From positions 1-35,468 of the forward strand of contig MGVS01000061.1 in the NCBI GenBank assembly GCA_001800605.1: a stretch of DNA of 35,468 nucleotides. The letters run 5' to 3'. Position numbers and translations under genes: made by a program. The stretch is from Elusimicrobia bacterium RIFOXYD2_FULL_34_15. GTDB lineage: Bacteria; Elusimicrobiota; UBA8919. A model generated the notes under the pieces. The model made no database searches and was not told where the DNA came from. It was given only the letters and a program-made list of their open reading frames with translations. Below, one piece after another: positions 15,783 to 25,396 of the stretch (positions within the stretch are counted from its first letter, which is position 1; every line of letters begins with the position of its first letter).

Positions 15783-18125
15783 ATGAAAAAATTCTATATT
15801 CTAATCGTAATTGTATCAATCTTGGCTCTTTTAGTTGATGTTGAGTCTAAATGGTATAAGAACGGAAGAAGTATAAACATACTTAAAAAATATGCCATGT
15901 TTAGCATGGTAGGGAAAAATTATCCATCTGGCCAGATAAAAACCGAGAATCTAGTTGATGGATGGTTAGCATTTGGCCCATATTTACCTTTAAAAAAAGG
16001 AGAATATGAAGTTGCAATAAAGCTTTTTTTGAATAATTTGAAATCAGATGATAATCCTTCAAGGATAGCGGGTTATTGCGATGTAGATATAGAAGGCCAT
16101 CCTGAATTGGGTCAACATATCGATTTAGCAATAAAAAGTTTTCAGAATAAAAATCCATATACGGTATATTTAAAACTTAATGTCCCTGATGGTTTACCAA
16201 AAACACAATTTAGGACTTTTCAGTATGGAGGGAACGAATTTATAATAACAGGGATAAAATTATATGCAAAAACTTTTAGGCTTAGATATGATTTCCTTAA
16301 GAGTAATTTTTTACTTTATAATCTTATTTTATTATTAGTTTCTATTTTTATTTTGAGTCCCGGTTATTTTTGGTTAAAAAATAAAAATGGAAAAAAACAG
16401 AAGATAATCGAATCTGATTTTTCTATAACTGAAGAAAAGGATAATTCTGTTTCTTTTAATTATTTAATTCAATTTTCAATCGTTGCTTTATTTTCATTGT
16501 TAATCCTGAATGCTTATTGGTTTAATAAATTTCATATACCAATTGTTCCCATAGCAGAGATAATAACAATAGGTATAGAATTATTGTTGTTTTACATGAT
16601 AATGAAAAGATTTAATTTGAAAATTAATATAAAATTTAATTTGGTTGATACAATATTGTTTGCCTCAGTATTTGGTTTTATAGGATATTCTTTGATAAGA
16701 CCGGCACTTCCTACATTTATGCCGATTAATTATAGCAATGATTGTGTTTTACATTATAACTGGCTTGAATATCTATATAATAACAAAAAACTTACCGGTT
16801 CAATATTAGAATCTTATCCGTTTGGATATCATTTAATAACCGTTATGTTATCTAAATTCACAGGTATTCCGGCTGTTAAAATGATGCATATTGTTTTAGT
16901 GTTTGCCGTAACTTTATCAGCAACCATTGCATATTCTATAATTGTAAGTATTTTTAATCTTAAAAAAGATGCAAAACTTATGGCAATATTACCTGTATTT
17001 ACGCTATTTTGGGTAAGAGGGTATTACGAATTAGGTTTTAATGAATTGTTCCATGCCCCTATGTATTTTAGTTATATGTTTATGATATCGTTTTTATGGG
17101 CATTAGTTGAATATGATAAACATGAAAAATGGTTTAGTTATACTGCTCTTATCGTTTCAGGAATAGCTACCTTGTATACTTATATTTTTCATTTACCTAT
17201 ATTAATGTTGTCTTTCTTTATAATGGTTGTGTTAAGGAATAAATTAAGTTATTCTTCAATTAAAACAATCATTAAAGATTTATCAATTGTGTTGTTGCCG
17301 ATAGTTTTCTTAGCCCTTATGCATGCTTTTACCGGTTCAACAACAAAGATGGGAATGGATGTTTTGAGTTCAAATGGCTGGTGCGTACCTTTCAGGTTTT
17401 TAGATTTCGGAGATTTTGGTGGGAATAAGATCGGCGGTAAATTTTTAATTTTATCTTTGATAGGGATTCCGATATTAATGACTTCTTTCCGTAAGAAATT
17501 AGGATTGAATAGTTTTATCATTGGATTTTTGTTTTATCTCAGTGTTTTTATTGTTTTGGTAAAATTTGTAGGAAAGCTTTCTCCGTATCCGATTTCTAAA
17601 TTATTATATTTTTCTCCGTATCTTGGTGTTATATGCATAGCCGGAGTTTTATACCTTGTGCGAAAATTATATATTACTGCCCTAAGTGATATTATTGGCG
17701 ATAAGATTTATAAGGTTTTGTTTGTACTATGGGTTGTATTGATAGCATGGTTTGGAAAGTATATATACAATTTAGAAAGTTATAAACCTTTTCATGTAGA
17801 ACTATTTAAAGAACCGGTATTTTTAACCACAGATTGGGCAAGAAAAAACATAAAAGAAAAGTTTGATTTTATTTATCATCATCCTAATATTGGCAACTGG
17901 ATGCATCAGGGTTTTATGGGTGAAGCGTTTAATGATGCTTATTATTATAAAGTTTTTGTAAAGCCGATGGTTACGTTAAGCGATTGGCTAAACAGCGCAA
18001 AGAAAGGAAGCATCGCCGTTGTAGATGATTTAAATACGCCTCCGTTAACAGATAGGCAAAAAAAGCAATTTGAAATAATTTATCAAAAAGAAAATAGTGC
18101 TGTTATTAAGAAAATTAGAAAATAA
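15783..18125 (+). CDS. Large membrane protein, GT-C-like, with one N-terminal YGPY domain
   Basis: This 780-residue relative of the preceding gene starts 13 nt after it. A membrane anchor (about 4-20) leads into one copy of the shared domain (about 30-165): GWLAFGPYLPL, KKGEYEV, GYCDVDIEGHP, NPYTVYLKL, PDGLPKTQFR, FQYGGNE. The remainder is membrane helices, beginning near 175, with a possible catalytic loop SNDCVLHYNW (about 319-328), and a short soluble C-terminus (about 670-780). The first 165 residues are visibly homologous to residues 1-165 of the upstream protein, which points to tandem duplication followed by divergence of the membrane part. The role is probably transfer of a sugar from a lipid carrier in the periplasm. 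Confidence in the family is moderate. Confidence 0.7.
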   Translation: MKKFYILIVIVSILALLVDVESKWYKNGRSINILKKYAMFSMVGKNYPSGQIKTENLVDGWLAFGPYLPLKKGEYEVAIKLFLNNLKSDDNPSRIAGYCDVDIEGHPELGQHIDLAIKSFQNKNPYTVYLKLNVPDGLPKTQFRTFQYGGNEFIITGIKLYAKTFRLRYDFLKSNFLLYNLILLLVSIFILSPGYFWLKNKNGKKQKIIESDFSITEEKDNSVSFNYLIQFSIVALFSLLILNAYWFNKFHIPIVPIAEIITIGIELLLFYMIMKRFNLKINIKFNLVDTILFASVFGFIGYSLIRPALPTFMPINYSNDCVLHYNWLEYLYNNKKLTGSILESYPFGYHLITVMLSKFTGIPAVKMMHIVLVFAVTLSATIAYSIIVSIFNLKKDAKLMAILPVFTLFWVRGYYELGFNELFHAPMYFSYMFMISFLWALVEYDKHEKWFSYTALIVSGIATLYTYIFHLPILMLSFFIMVVLRNKLSYSSIKTIIKDLSIVLLPIVFLALMHAFTGSTTKMGMDVLSSNGWCVPFRFLDFGDFGGNKIGGKFLILSLIGIPILMTSFRKKLGLNSFIIGFLFYLSVFIVLVKFVGKLSPYPISKLLYFSPYLGVICIAGVLYLVRKLYITALSDIIGDKIYKVLFVLWVVLIAWFGKYIYNLESYKPFHVELFKEPVFLTTDWARKNIKEKFDFIYHHPNIGNWMHQGFMGEAFNDAYYYKVFVKPMVTLSDWLNSAKKGSIAVVDDLNTPPLTDRQKKQFEIIYQKENSAVIKKIRK

Positions 18126-18126
18126 A

Positions 18127-18143
18127 GTTTCTTATAAAGAAAC
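18127..18143 (+). other. Small perfect hairpin after the stop codon
   Basis: GTTTCTT (18127-18133) and AAGAAAC (18137-18143) form a 7-bp stem with an ATA loop, starting one base after the stop of the gene above. It lacks a following T-run, so it may be an mRNA 3'-end stabiliser or attenuator and not a terminator. It could also be chance in AT-rich DNA. Confidence 0.35.
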
Positions 18144-18167
18144 AAATTATTTAAAGAGGTAAAAGTT

Positions 18168-19400
18168 ATGGATAAATGTAGAGTGTGCGGCAGTAAATTA
18201 ACAAAACCTTTTTTATCACTTGGCAACTCGCCTGTTTCAAATGCGTATCTTACAAAGGATGATTTAAATAGAATGGAGCCATTCTATCCGTTAGATGTGT
18301 ACATTTGCAATGGTTGTTTGTTGGTGCAAATAGATGAATTTGAAACTGCGAAAAATATTTTTACGGTTGACTATGCTTATTTTTCTTCCTATTCGGAAAG
18401 CTGGTTAAAGCATTGTAGCGATTATACTGAAATGATGATTGAACGGTTCGGTTTTGATAAAAAATCTTTTGTTGTTGAAATTGGAAGTAATGACGGATAT
18501 TTGTTGCAATATTTCAAACAACATGATATTCCTGTCCTGGGTGTTGAGCCTTCGGCCGGTACTGCAAAGGTTGCAATAAAGAAGGGTATCCCGACTGACA
18601 TTTCGTTTTTTAGCGCTTTGTATGCAAAAAAAATCGGAAAGAATGGTAAGCTGGCTGATTTAATAATAGGCAATAACGTTTTAGCGCACAATCCGAATCT
18701 TAATGATTTTGTTGAAGGTTTAAAAATTGCTTTAAACTCCAGGGGGATTATAACAATAGAAGTCCCGCACATGCTTAGAATTATTCAAGATAACCAGTTT
18801 GATACAATATATCATGAACATTTTTCATATTTCTCTTTTTATTCGCTGAAAAATTTATTTGCTTTGCATGGTTTGGAAGTATTTGATGTTGAAGAGCTTT
18901 ACACTCATGGCGGTTCTCTGCGGATATTTGCCAAGCATAAAAATGATAAAACAAAAAAAGTTTCAAAACGCGTATCAGATTTATTAAAAAAAGAAAAATC
19001 AGCCGGTTTGTATGACTTAAAGACATATTTTAAATTTGGGAACAAAGTGGAAATAACGAAAAGAAAATTGTTAAAATTTTTAATTCAGGCAAAAAATGAA
19101 GGAAAAAAAATAGTAGGATATGGAGCTCCTGCGAAAGGTAATACCCTTCTAAATTATTGCGGGATAAGAACCGATTTTATTGATTATACGGTAGACCGTA
19201 ATCCTTTTAAGCAAAATAAATATCTTCCGGGTACGCATATTCCAATAAAACATCCTGACAAAATAAAGCAGGATAAACCTGATTATGTTTTAATCCTTCC
19301 GTGGAATATAAGAGAAGAAATTATGAAACAGATGGCTTATATCAGAAAATGGGGCGGAAAGTTTATAGAACCCATTCCGGAAGTAGTGGTTTTTAGATGA
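18168..19400 (+). CDS. Sugar C-methyltransferase (TylC3/NovU/TcaB9 type)
   Basis: This 410-residue SAM-dependent enzyme has the three-part layout of nucleotide-sugar C-methyltransferases. An N-terminal zinc site is formed by C4, C7, C47 and C50. A Rossmann domain carries VEIGSNDG (103-110) and GVEPS. The Y215-H-E-H218 segment corresponds to the catalytic YHEH motif of this family, and the C-terminal domain holds GYGAPAKGNTLLNY. Characterised members put a methyl branch on a keto-sugar nucleotide, commonly at C-3. It overlaps the RmlC-like gene by 4 nt and is followed by a reductase, the expected next steps. Because rfbFG make a CDP-4-keto sugar here, the substrate may be that sugar; virenose-type 3-C-methyl sugars are a precedent. 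No 2,3-dehydratase is present. Confidence 0.88.
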   Translation: MDKCRVCGSKLTKPFLSLGNSPVSNAYLTKDDLNRMEPFYPLDVYICNGCLLVQIDEFETAKNIFTVDYAYFSSYSESWLKHCSDYTEMMIERFGFDKKSFVVEIGSNDGYLLQYFKQHDIPVLGVEPSAGTAKVAIKKGIPTDISFFSALYAKKIGKNGKLADLIIGNNVLAHNPNLNDFVEGLKIALNSRGIITIEVPHMLRIIQDNQFDTIYHEHFSYFSFYSLKNLFALHGLEVFDVEELYTHGGSLRIFAKHKNDKTKKVSKRVSDLLKKEKSAGLYDLKTYFKFGNKVEITKRKLLKFLIQAKNEGKKIVGYGAPAKGNTLLNYCGIRTDFIDYTVDRNPFKQNKYLPGTHIPIKHPDKIKQDKPDYVLILPWNIREEIMKQMAYIRKWGGKFIEPIPEVVVFR

Positions 19401-19927
19401 AGTTTATAGAAACTAAATTAAAAGGTGCATATATTATTGAAATAGAGCGTTTAGAAGATGAACGCGGTTTTTTTGGGCGCACATTTTGTCAGAAAGAGTT
19501 CAATGCTCACGGCCTTAATTCCCGAATTGTACAATGCAATATTTCGTTTAACAAAGAAAAGGGAAGCTTGCGCGGTATGCATTATCAAGTTGCTCCTTAT
19601 GAGGAAGTTAAATTGTTACGCTGCATCAGGGGAGCTATCTATGATGTCATTATAGATTTAAGGACGGATTCCACTACCTATTGTAAATGGGTATCTGTGG
19701 AGTTAAATGATAAGAATAATAGGATGTTTTATATACCGGCAGGTTTTGCTCACGGATTTCAGACGCTAGAAGGTAATACCGAGCTTTTTTACCAGATGTC
19801 AGAATTTTATCATCCTGAAAGTGCAAGAGGCGTCAGGTGGGATGATCAAGCTTTCAATATAAAATGGCCTTTACCTAATCCAATAATGTCTGAAAAAGAT
19901 TCAAAATACCAAAATTTTAAAAAATGA
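19397..19927 (+). CDS. rfbC: dTDP-4-dehydrorhamnose 3,5-epimerase-like sugar epimerase
   Basis: This 176-residue cupin-fold epimerase acts on 4-keto-6-deoxy sugar nucleotides. RGFFGR (23-28) and RGMHYQ (59-64, with base H62) match RmlC, as do K72 and Y132 at the expected active-site positions. The C-terminal WDDQAFNIKWP is also characteristic. The length is normal. No RmlA, RmlB or RmlD is present, so it is not part of a rhamnose operon here. Between a C-methyltransferase and a reductase (4-nt overlap on both sides) it more likely does a single or double epimerisation of the methyl-branched sugar, as in the mycarose-type pathways. The exact position epimerised cannot be told. Confidence 0.88.
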   Translation: MKFIETKLKGAYIIEIERLEDERGFFGRTFCQKEFNAHGLNSRIVQCNISFNKEKGSLRGMHYQVAPYEEVKLLRCIRGAIYDVIIDLRTDSTTYCKWVSVELNDKNNRMFYIPAGFAHGFQTLEGNTELFYQMSEFYHPESARGVRWDDQAFNIKWPLPNPIMSEKDSKYQNFKK

Positions 19928-20856
19928 AAAAAATTCTTGTAACAGGCGCCAATGGTTTTCTAGGACGGCATGTGATTCCGCTGTTATTAAAACATAACTA
20001 TCATGTTTACGCAGTGGATAATAATATAACAATGGGTTCTGAGAAAAAAGAAAATCTTAGCTGGCATGAATGTAATTTGTTTGATCCGGAAGATAAAAAG
20101 AGTTTATTCTCTAAAATAAAACCGACTCATTTATTGCACTTAGCATGGTATACGGTTCCGAAAAAATACTGGACTGCACCTGAAAATGTTTTATGGGTTA
20201 AGGCAAGTATCGAGCTATTCTTTAATTTTTTAGAGAACGGCGGACGCCGTGCCGTGTTTGCAGGCACCTGTGCTGAATATAATTGGGATTACGAATTGTT
20301 AAGTGAAGATAAAACACCTCTTTTACCAAAGACTTTATATGGAAAGTGTAAAAATTCTTTAAATACTATGTTAGGTGCTTTAGCCGAGCAAAAAGATATA
20401 AGTTATGCATGGGGACGGATTTTCTTTTTATACGGTTCCGGCGAAAATAAAGAACGTTTGATTCCAGAAGTAATAAATTCGTTGCTTAAAGGAAAAGAGG
20501 TTAATTGTTCTCACGGGAGGCAGGTAAGAGATTTTCTTCATGTCGAAGATGTTGCTGATGCTTTTGTTACACTTGTAGAAAGTAATTTACGCGGTTCGGT
20601 AAATATTGCTTCCGGGCAGCCTGCGACACTGAAACAAATAATTTATAAAATTGCAGAGAAACTTGATAGAAAAGATTTAATTCGTTTAAATGCTGTTCCA
20701 TCATCTAAAAGTGAACCTCTGCGTTTGATTGCTGATAATAAACGCCTGAAAAATGAACTAAAATGGAAACCTAAATATAATTTAGATTCCGGTTTGGAAA
20801 AAACTATAAAGTGGTGGAAAAAAGAAATTTCTGGCTATAAAAAGGAGAAAATGTGA
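19924..20856 (+). CDS. NAD(P)-dependent sugar-nucleotide reductase/epimerase (extended SDR)
   Basis: This 310-residue SDR carries GANGFLGR (8-15), an active-site threonine in FAGTCAEYNW, and Y139/K143 in YGKCK. RDFLHVEDVADAF (about 202-214) and a C-terminal WKPKYNLDSGLEKTIKWW are typical of extended SDRs acting on nucleotide sugars. Following a C-methyltransferase and a cupin epimerase, it is most likely the 4-ketoreductase completing a branched deoxysugar. The start overlaps rfbC by ATGA, and the stop TGA overlaps the GTG start of the next gene. A C-4 epimerase role remains possible. Confidence 0.8.
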   Translation: MKKILVTGANGFLGRHVIPLLLKHNYHVYAVDNNITMGSEKKENLSWHECNLFDPEDKKSLFSKIKPTHLLHLAWYTVPKKYWTAPENVLWVKASIELFFNFLENGGRRAVFAGTCAEYNWDYELLSEDKTPLLPKTLYGKCKNSLNTMLGALAEQKDISYAWGRIFFLYGSGENKERLIPEVINSLLKGKEVNCSHGRQVRDFLHVEDVADAFVTLVESNLRGSVNIASGQPATLKQIIYKIAEKLDRKDLIRLNAVPSSKSEPLRLIADNKRLKNELKWKPKYNLDSGLEKTIKWWKKEISGYKKEKM

Positions 20857-21617
20857 AATTAATAATTGACACAAAAGAAAAGAAACTAACGGAAGTAATA
20901 GACGGGAAAGAACGTTCTATAGAATTGTATTCTAAAGAAGCATTTGAGCTAATTTCACGCCAGTGGTTAAAAGTAGGCTGGAACCAGAAATATCCGTATA
21001 CATTCAGCTGGATGGGACGTCCGGTTATTCAATTACCTGAAGATATGATTCGTATGCAGGAAGTAATTTACAAGGTAAAACCAGATGTAATTATCGAAAC
21101 AGGTATAGCACACGGCGGGTCACTTATTTATTACGCAAGTTTATGCAAAGCTATGGAAAAAGGCAGGATTATTGGTGTCGATATAGAAATCCGGGCACAT
21201 AACCGTAAAGCGATAGAAAAACATGAATTAAAACCGCTTATAACTCTGATTGAAGGAAGTTCTACGGATGTTAAAATTGTTAATCAAGTGAAATCGCTTA
21301 TAAAACCCAATGAAACCGTATTAGTTATTCTTGATTCAAATCATACGAAAAAACACGTATTAAGCGAATTGGAAGCATATTATTCAGTTGTAACAAAAAA
21401 TTCCTACATAGTTGCAACAGACGGCAGCATGAAATATCTTTACGATGTTCCTCGCGGTAAACAAGAATGGATAACCGATAATCCAGTTGAGGCAGCAAAA
21501 GAATTTGCTTCAAAACATTCCGATTTTGTAATTGAACAACCTATGTGGATTTTCAATGAAAGTGAACTCTCGGAAAATATAACCCATTGGCCATCCTCAT
21601 TCTTGAGAAAAATCTGA
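20853..21617 (+). CDS. CmcI-like (cephalosporin hydroxylase family) methyltransferase
   Basis: This 254-residue SAM-dependent enzyme belongs to the CmcI/rhamnosyl O-methyltransferase group. GRPVIQLPEDM (55-65), the SAM-binding IIETGIAHGGS (80-90), GVDIEIR and the LVILDSNHTKKHVLSEL segment fit that group, which in polysaccharide loci usually O-methylates a sugar. The start is GTG 20853, dictated by AAAGGAG at 20841-20847 and by overlap with the stop of the gene before. The in-frame ATG choice at 20851 fails because it reads directly into TGA. It ends 1 nt before the flippase gene. Confidence 0.8.
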   Translation: MKLIIDTKEKKLTEVIDGKERSIELYSKEAFELISRQWLKVGWNQKYPYTFSWMGRPVIQLPEDMIRMQEVIYKVKPDVIIETGIAHGGSLIYYASLCKAMEKGRIIGVDIEIRAHNRKAIEKHELKPLITLIEGSSTDVKIVNQVKSLIKPNETVLVILDSNHTKKHVLSELEAYYSVVTKNSYIVATDGSMKYLYDVPRGKQEWITDNPVEAAKEFASKHSDFVIEQPMWIFNESELSENITHWPSSFLRKI

Positions 21618-21618
21618 A

Positions 21619-23136
21619 ATGTCTAAACTTTCCAAAAATATTGTTTATAATATCGGCGGACAGGGATTGCTTTTAATTCTAAGTCTTGTCGCTGTTAAAT
21701 ATGTTTTTAATCGCCTGGGTGGTGAAGCCCTTGGTATAATATATTTTACATTTACATTAAATGCCATTATATGTGCAGTTATGGAGATGGGAATCTCAAG
21801 CACCGTAGTCCGTGAAGTATCTGCACATGTGAAAGATGAACCCGATTATATACATAAGCTTATACAAACGGTATCTTTATTTCATTGGGCTATTTATATT
21901 TTGTTTGCTGTAATCATATATTTCGGAGCTCCGTTTATCATAGAGAAATGGATTAATCTCAAATCTATGGATACGGCTACTGCAAAACGTGTGTTACAGA
22001 TCCTCGGTATTGCTGCTTTAACAGCATTGCCTAAATCGCTTTATGCAAGTATATTTCGCGGTTTGCAGAGGATGGAATTCAATAATATTATTGATGTTTT
22101 TATTACCGGACTTCAACAGTTTGGTATTATTGTAATTCTTGCTATTGGCGGCGGGCTTATGGCTGTTGTTAGTTGGATGGCTATTTCTTTTTTGCTCGGG
22201 ATGATATGTTATTTGTTTTCTGCATTTTATTTTTTTTCATGGAAATCTTTTATACCGGCTTATCATGATAGTGTTATAAAAAAGAATTTGGGATATACTT
22301 CAAACATGATGCTGATTTCCGTCTTGTCTATGATACATATGCAATTCGATAAGGTGATAGCAAGTAAATTTTTATCGATTGCTGTATTTGGATACTACAA
22401 CTTTGCATATGGCGCAGTTTCTAAAGCAACGCTAATGACAAGCGCTATTGCACAGGCTGCCTTTCCTTCTTTTTCTGCGCTTTTTAAAGAAGGTGGCAGG
22501 GATTGTATGATGCCTCAGTACAGAAAGCTGCAGGATATGCTTTGTTTTAGTACAGTTCCTATTTTTGCTGCGGTTCCATTTGCTGCAATACCTATCTTTA
22601 GACTTGTATTTAATAATGAGGTAGCAAAAAGTTTATTATTGCCGATTACATTTCTTGCAATAGGTTTTTATATGCACGGAACTTTAAATGTCCCGTATTT
22701 CTTTTCTTTATCAGTAGGAAAACCGGAGATTTCTGTTAAATCCAATTTTTATGCTTTATTTATCGTTCTTCCGGTTACGGCGTTATTAATATATTTTTTT
22801 GGATTAAACGGAGCAGGTTTTTCATGGATATTTTATCAGTTATTTGCCTATTCTTATGCAATTCCAAGGATTTGTTCCGAATGTCTTATAATTCCCGTAT
22901 CTGAATGGTACGGGCATATTCTTAGAATCTTCATTCTTATAAGTTTGAGTTATGGTTTAGCATGGTTAGTTTTATATTTAAATAACAACTACTCTATTTT
23001 TGCGTTAATATTAGCTTATATAAGCGCTTCCATTGTTTTTCTTATAGGCAGCTATTTTTTAATCAGTGAAGATTTTAAAAAAGTGATTTTTAGCAGGCTT
23101 AACATACTTAAAGTAAAATTTGTGCCACAACAATAA
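21619..23136 (+). CDS. wzx: Oligosaccharide flippase (Wzx-like), first copy
   Basis: This 505-residue polytopic membrane protein of the MOP/MATE superfamily has roughly 12-14 hydrophobic helices. The N-terminus NIGGQGLLLILSLVAVKYVFNRLG and the conserved MEMGISSTVVREVSAH segment are typical of polysaccharide flippases. Its role is to move undecaprenyl-linked repeat units across the inner membrane. It lies 1 nt after the CmcI-like gene and 33 nt before a GT2. The second Wzx-like gene (25380) is a different sequence, so this is not a simple duplicate. Confidence 0.85.
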   Translation: MSKLSKNIVYNIGGQGLLLILSLVAVKYVFNRLGGEALGIIYFTFTLNAIICAVMEMGISSTVVREVSAHVKDEPDYIHKLIQTVSLFHWAIYILFAVIIYFGAPFIIEKWINLKSMDTATAKRVLQILGIAALTALPKSLYASIFRGLQRMEFNNIIDVFITGLQQFGIIVILAIGGGLMAVVSWMAISFLLGMICYLFSAFYFFSWKSFIPAYHDSVIKKNLGYTSNMMLISVLSMIHMQFDKVIASKFLSIAVFGYYNFAYGAVSKATLMTSAIAQAAFPSFSALFKEGGRDCMMPQYRKLQDMLCFSTVPIFAAVPFAAIPIFRLVFNNEVAKSLLLPITFLAIGFYMHGTLNVPYFFSLSVGKPEISVKSNFYALFIVLPVTALLIYFFGLNGAGFSWIFYQLFAYSYAIPRICSECLIIPVSEWYGHILRIFILISLSYGLAWLVLYLNNNYSIFALILAYISASIVFLIGSYFLISEDFKKVIFSRLNILKVKFVPQQ

Positions 23137-23169
23137 AATAAAAAAAGCACAGATTAAAATGGGGTAAAA

Positions 23170-24348
23170 ATGCCTAAAGTATCAATAGTAATGCCGACTC
23201 GCAATAGAGCGCATCTTTTAAAAACCGCACTTAAGAGTGCATTGTTACAGACATATGAAGATCTAGAAATTATTGTAAGTGACAACTATTCTACCGAAGA
23301 TACTAAAAAAGTTGTTGAATCTTTCAGTAGTCCGAAAATCAGATATGTAAGGACTGCGAAGGCATTAGATATGCCTGAAAGCTGGAATTTTGCTCTTTCA
23401 AACGCTCGCGGAGAATATATTACTTATCTTACCGATGATTCGTATTTACTTTCCGATGCTATTGAAAAAACACTGTCAATATTGAATAATTTCGGAAAGA
23501 AGGTCATAGCATGGCATCTGTGTGAATATCTTTCGCACGAGTGGTCAGATAAACGTTTAAGAAATAGTATGTTGATACCGAGATTTAATTCACAACCTTA
23601 TGTGGTAGAAAGTGTTGAAAGCCTGGAAAAAGTTGTCGACCAGGGTATTTGGTATGGTATTCCGACACCTAAATTTCTTAATTCCATGTGCCATAGACAG
23701 ATAGTGGAAAAAGCAATAAGTACTCAAAAAAAGATGTTTTTACCGCCATGTCCGGATTATTCCTGTGTTGTTGCTATTCTTAAGCATGTAGAAAATTATG
23801 TTGTTATGGAACGTCCGATGGCTATAGGCGGAGTATTCAAGGAAAGCATAGGTGCAAGCCAAACGTTTGATCTAGGTCCTGCTTCAAAGAAATTTTTGGA
23901 AGAGTTTGAAGATAAAAGTTTTATTAAAATATTAGAACCAAACTTACCGACAGTATCCATGCTGGTAGCACAGACTTTTGAGATTACACGTAAGTGTTAT
24001 AAGGATCTTCCGCAGCTTAATAAGAAGAGTTTGATAGACGGGAGTATTTCTTCTTTGGTACTACTTGAAAATAATAAGGTTAATGTCAATGAAGCATGGC
24101 GCATTTTAGATGAATATCTTTTAAAGGAATCCGAAGAATTTCGTAATAATGCGAACAAACTAAGGAAATATTTAAGAACTAAATTAAAATTAAAATCAAA
24201 GATAGAAAAATTTATTCCTATGCTATTTTTGGAACATTTGAATCGCTGGCGTAATGGTTCGATAAGATATTGGGGCAAAAACAGCGGATTTTTAAATTTA
24301 GAGGAGTGCGGAAAAATAGCTTTGCAATTAGTAAAAAAGAGGATGTGA
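23170..24348 (+). CDS. Family 2 glycosyltransferase
   Basis: This 392-residue GT-A enzyme starts with VSIVMPTRNRAHLL and has SDNYSTEDT (37-45) and the metal-binding DDS at 89-91 in YLTDDSYL. The C-terminal 150 residues are helical, basic and lack membrane segments, so the enzyme is cytoplasmic or peripheral. It probably adds one sugar of the repeat unit; donor and linkage are unknown. It is followed after 1 nt by another GT2. GGGG at 23161-23164 is the likely ribosome site. The preceding 33-nt gap holds a decayed piece (GCACAGATTA) resembling the GATTACACAGATT repeat. Confidence 0.85.
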   Translation: MPKVSIVMPTRNRAHLLKTALKSALLQTYEDLEIIVSDNYSTEDTKKVVESFSSPKIRYVRTAKALDMPESWNFALSNARGEYITYLTDDSYLLSDAIEKTLSILNNFGKKVIAWHLCEYLSHEWSDKRLRNSMLIPRFNSQPYVVESVESLEKVVDQGIWYGIPTPKFLNSMCHRQIVEKAISTQKKMFLPPCPDYSCVVAILKHVENYVVMERPMAIGGVFKESIGASQTFDLGPASKKFLEEFEDKSFIKILEPNLPTVSMLVAQTFEITRKCYKDLPQLNKKSLIDGSISSLVLLENNKVNVNEAWRILDEYLLKESEEFRNNANKLRKYLRTKLKLKSKIEKFIPMLFLEHLNRWRNGSIRYWGKNSGFLNLEECGKIALQLVKKRM

Positions 24349-24349
24349 A

Positions 24350-25396
24350 ATGCAATATCCTAAAATAAGTATTTTAATACCAACATATAACAGATCCGGA
24401 TATTTATCATGCTGTATTGAATCAGTTTTAGTCCAGGACTATCCTAATTTTGAGGTTATTGTTTCTGATAATGCTTCAACCGATAATACCAAACAAATAA
24501 TGGAGAAGTATTTATCTAATAAAAAAGTGCGATATTATAGAAATGATACAAACATTGGAATTATAAATAATTGGAAGAAGCTTTTATATGATTATGCCGA
24601 AGGTGAATACGGAAAACTTCTTTGTGATGACGATTATCTTTTGGATAAGGAACATTTGAAAAAAGGAATGGATTTGATTACTTCGGAAAATATTGATTTG
24701 GTAGTATCCGGATGTCTTCAAATATTAATTGGGAAATCAGAAAAAAAAATAGAAGAAGTTAGCTATGATTTTAATATTCCAAAAATAACAGATACAAACT
24801 GGTGGCTTGATAATGGCGGTAAAAAATCAACAGGGCATCGTTTGTTTATAAATTTTAATAGCGGTGCAATATTTAAAATAAAGAAAGCTAAGGAATTAGA
24901 AGCATTTATACCCGATGCTTTTGGTTTGGATTATGAAATATTAATTAGATTTCTTTTATCCGGGAAAACGGGGTATTTGGATGGACATCATTTTGCTGCA
25001 AGACTTCACCCTGAAAACGATGGCGGTGCTCAGGATTTTAAATTAGCTTTAAGCGGCACTGAAATGTTCGATCGTTTATACAATTATGGAATTGTAAAGG
25101 ATTTGCCGCAAGAAAAATGTTTAAAATTTAAGAAACGAAACCTTATTGTTTTCACTTCTATATTTTTGGTGAACAAATGGTTTAGGGAAAATAGCGTTAA
25201 CGTTAAATCTATATATGGATTTTATAAAACAATAAGCAGGGTTGAAAAGAATATATTTTTTGAAATAATGACAGAATACTCTACAATCTGCTGGCTTATT
25301 AGAATTAAAAATGAAAAAATGTTTAATTTTTTACAAAAAGTTTTAAGAAAATTAAAAGGGACAAAAAAACAATATAAATATGATACAATTTTTTAA
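24350..25396 (+). CDS. Family 2 glycosyltransferase, paralogue 1
   Basis: This 348-residue GT-A enzyme has ISILIPTYNRSGYL at the start, VSDNASTDNT (38-47), and the metal motif DDD at 93-95. It is a clear paralogue of the gene at 28522: about two thirds of the first 100 residues are identical by eye, the DDD is at the same position, and the similarity runs to the C-terminus. The two are separated by a flippase, a methyltransferase and an SDR. They may add related sugars or the same sugar at two positions. The 3' end overlaps the next gene by 17 nt. Confidence 0.88.
   Translation: MQYPKISILIPTYNRSGYLSCCIESVLVQDYPNFEVIVSDNASTDNTKQIMEKYLSNKKVRYYRNDTNIGIINNWKKLLYDYAEGEYGKLLCDDDYLLDKEHLKKGMDLITSENIDLVVSGCLQILIGKSEKKIEEVSYDFNIPKITDTNWWLDNGGKKSTGHRLFINFNSGAIFKIKKAKELEAFIPDAFGLDYEILIRFLLSGKTGYLDGHHFAARLHPENDGGAQDFKLALSGTEMFDRLYNYGIVKDLPQEKCLKFKKRNLIVFTSIFLVNKWFRENSVNVKSIYGFYKTISRVEKNIFFEIMTEYSTICWLIRIKNEKMFNFLQKVLRKLKGTKKQYKYDTIF

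Noticed and set aside
18422-18772. Minus-strand open frame of 116 codons inside the C-methyltransferase gene
   Set aside because: Lies wholly within a well-supported gene, has no ribosome site or recognisable motif; the same applies to all other minus-strand frames here.
19397-19927. Part of a dTDP-rhamnose operon
   Set aside because: RmlA, RmlB and RmlD are absent; neighbours are a C-methyltransferase and an SDR, which fit branched-sugar synthesis better.
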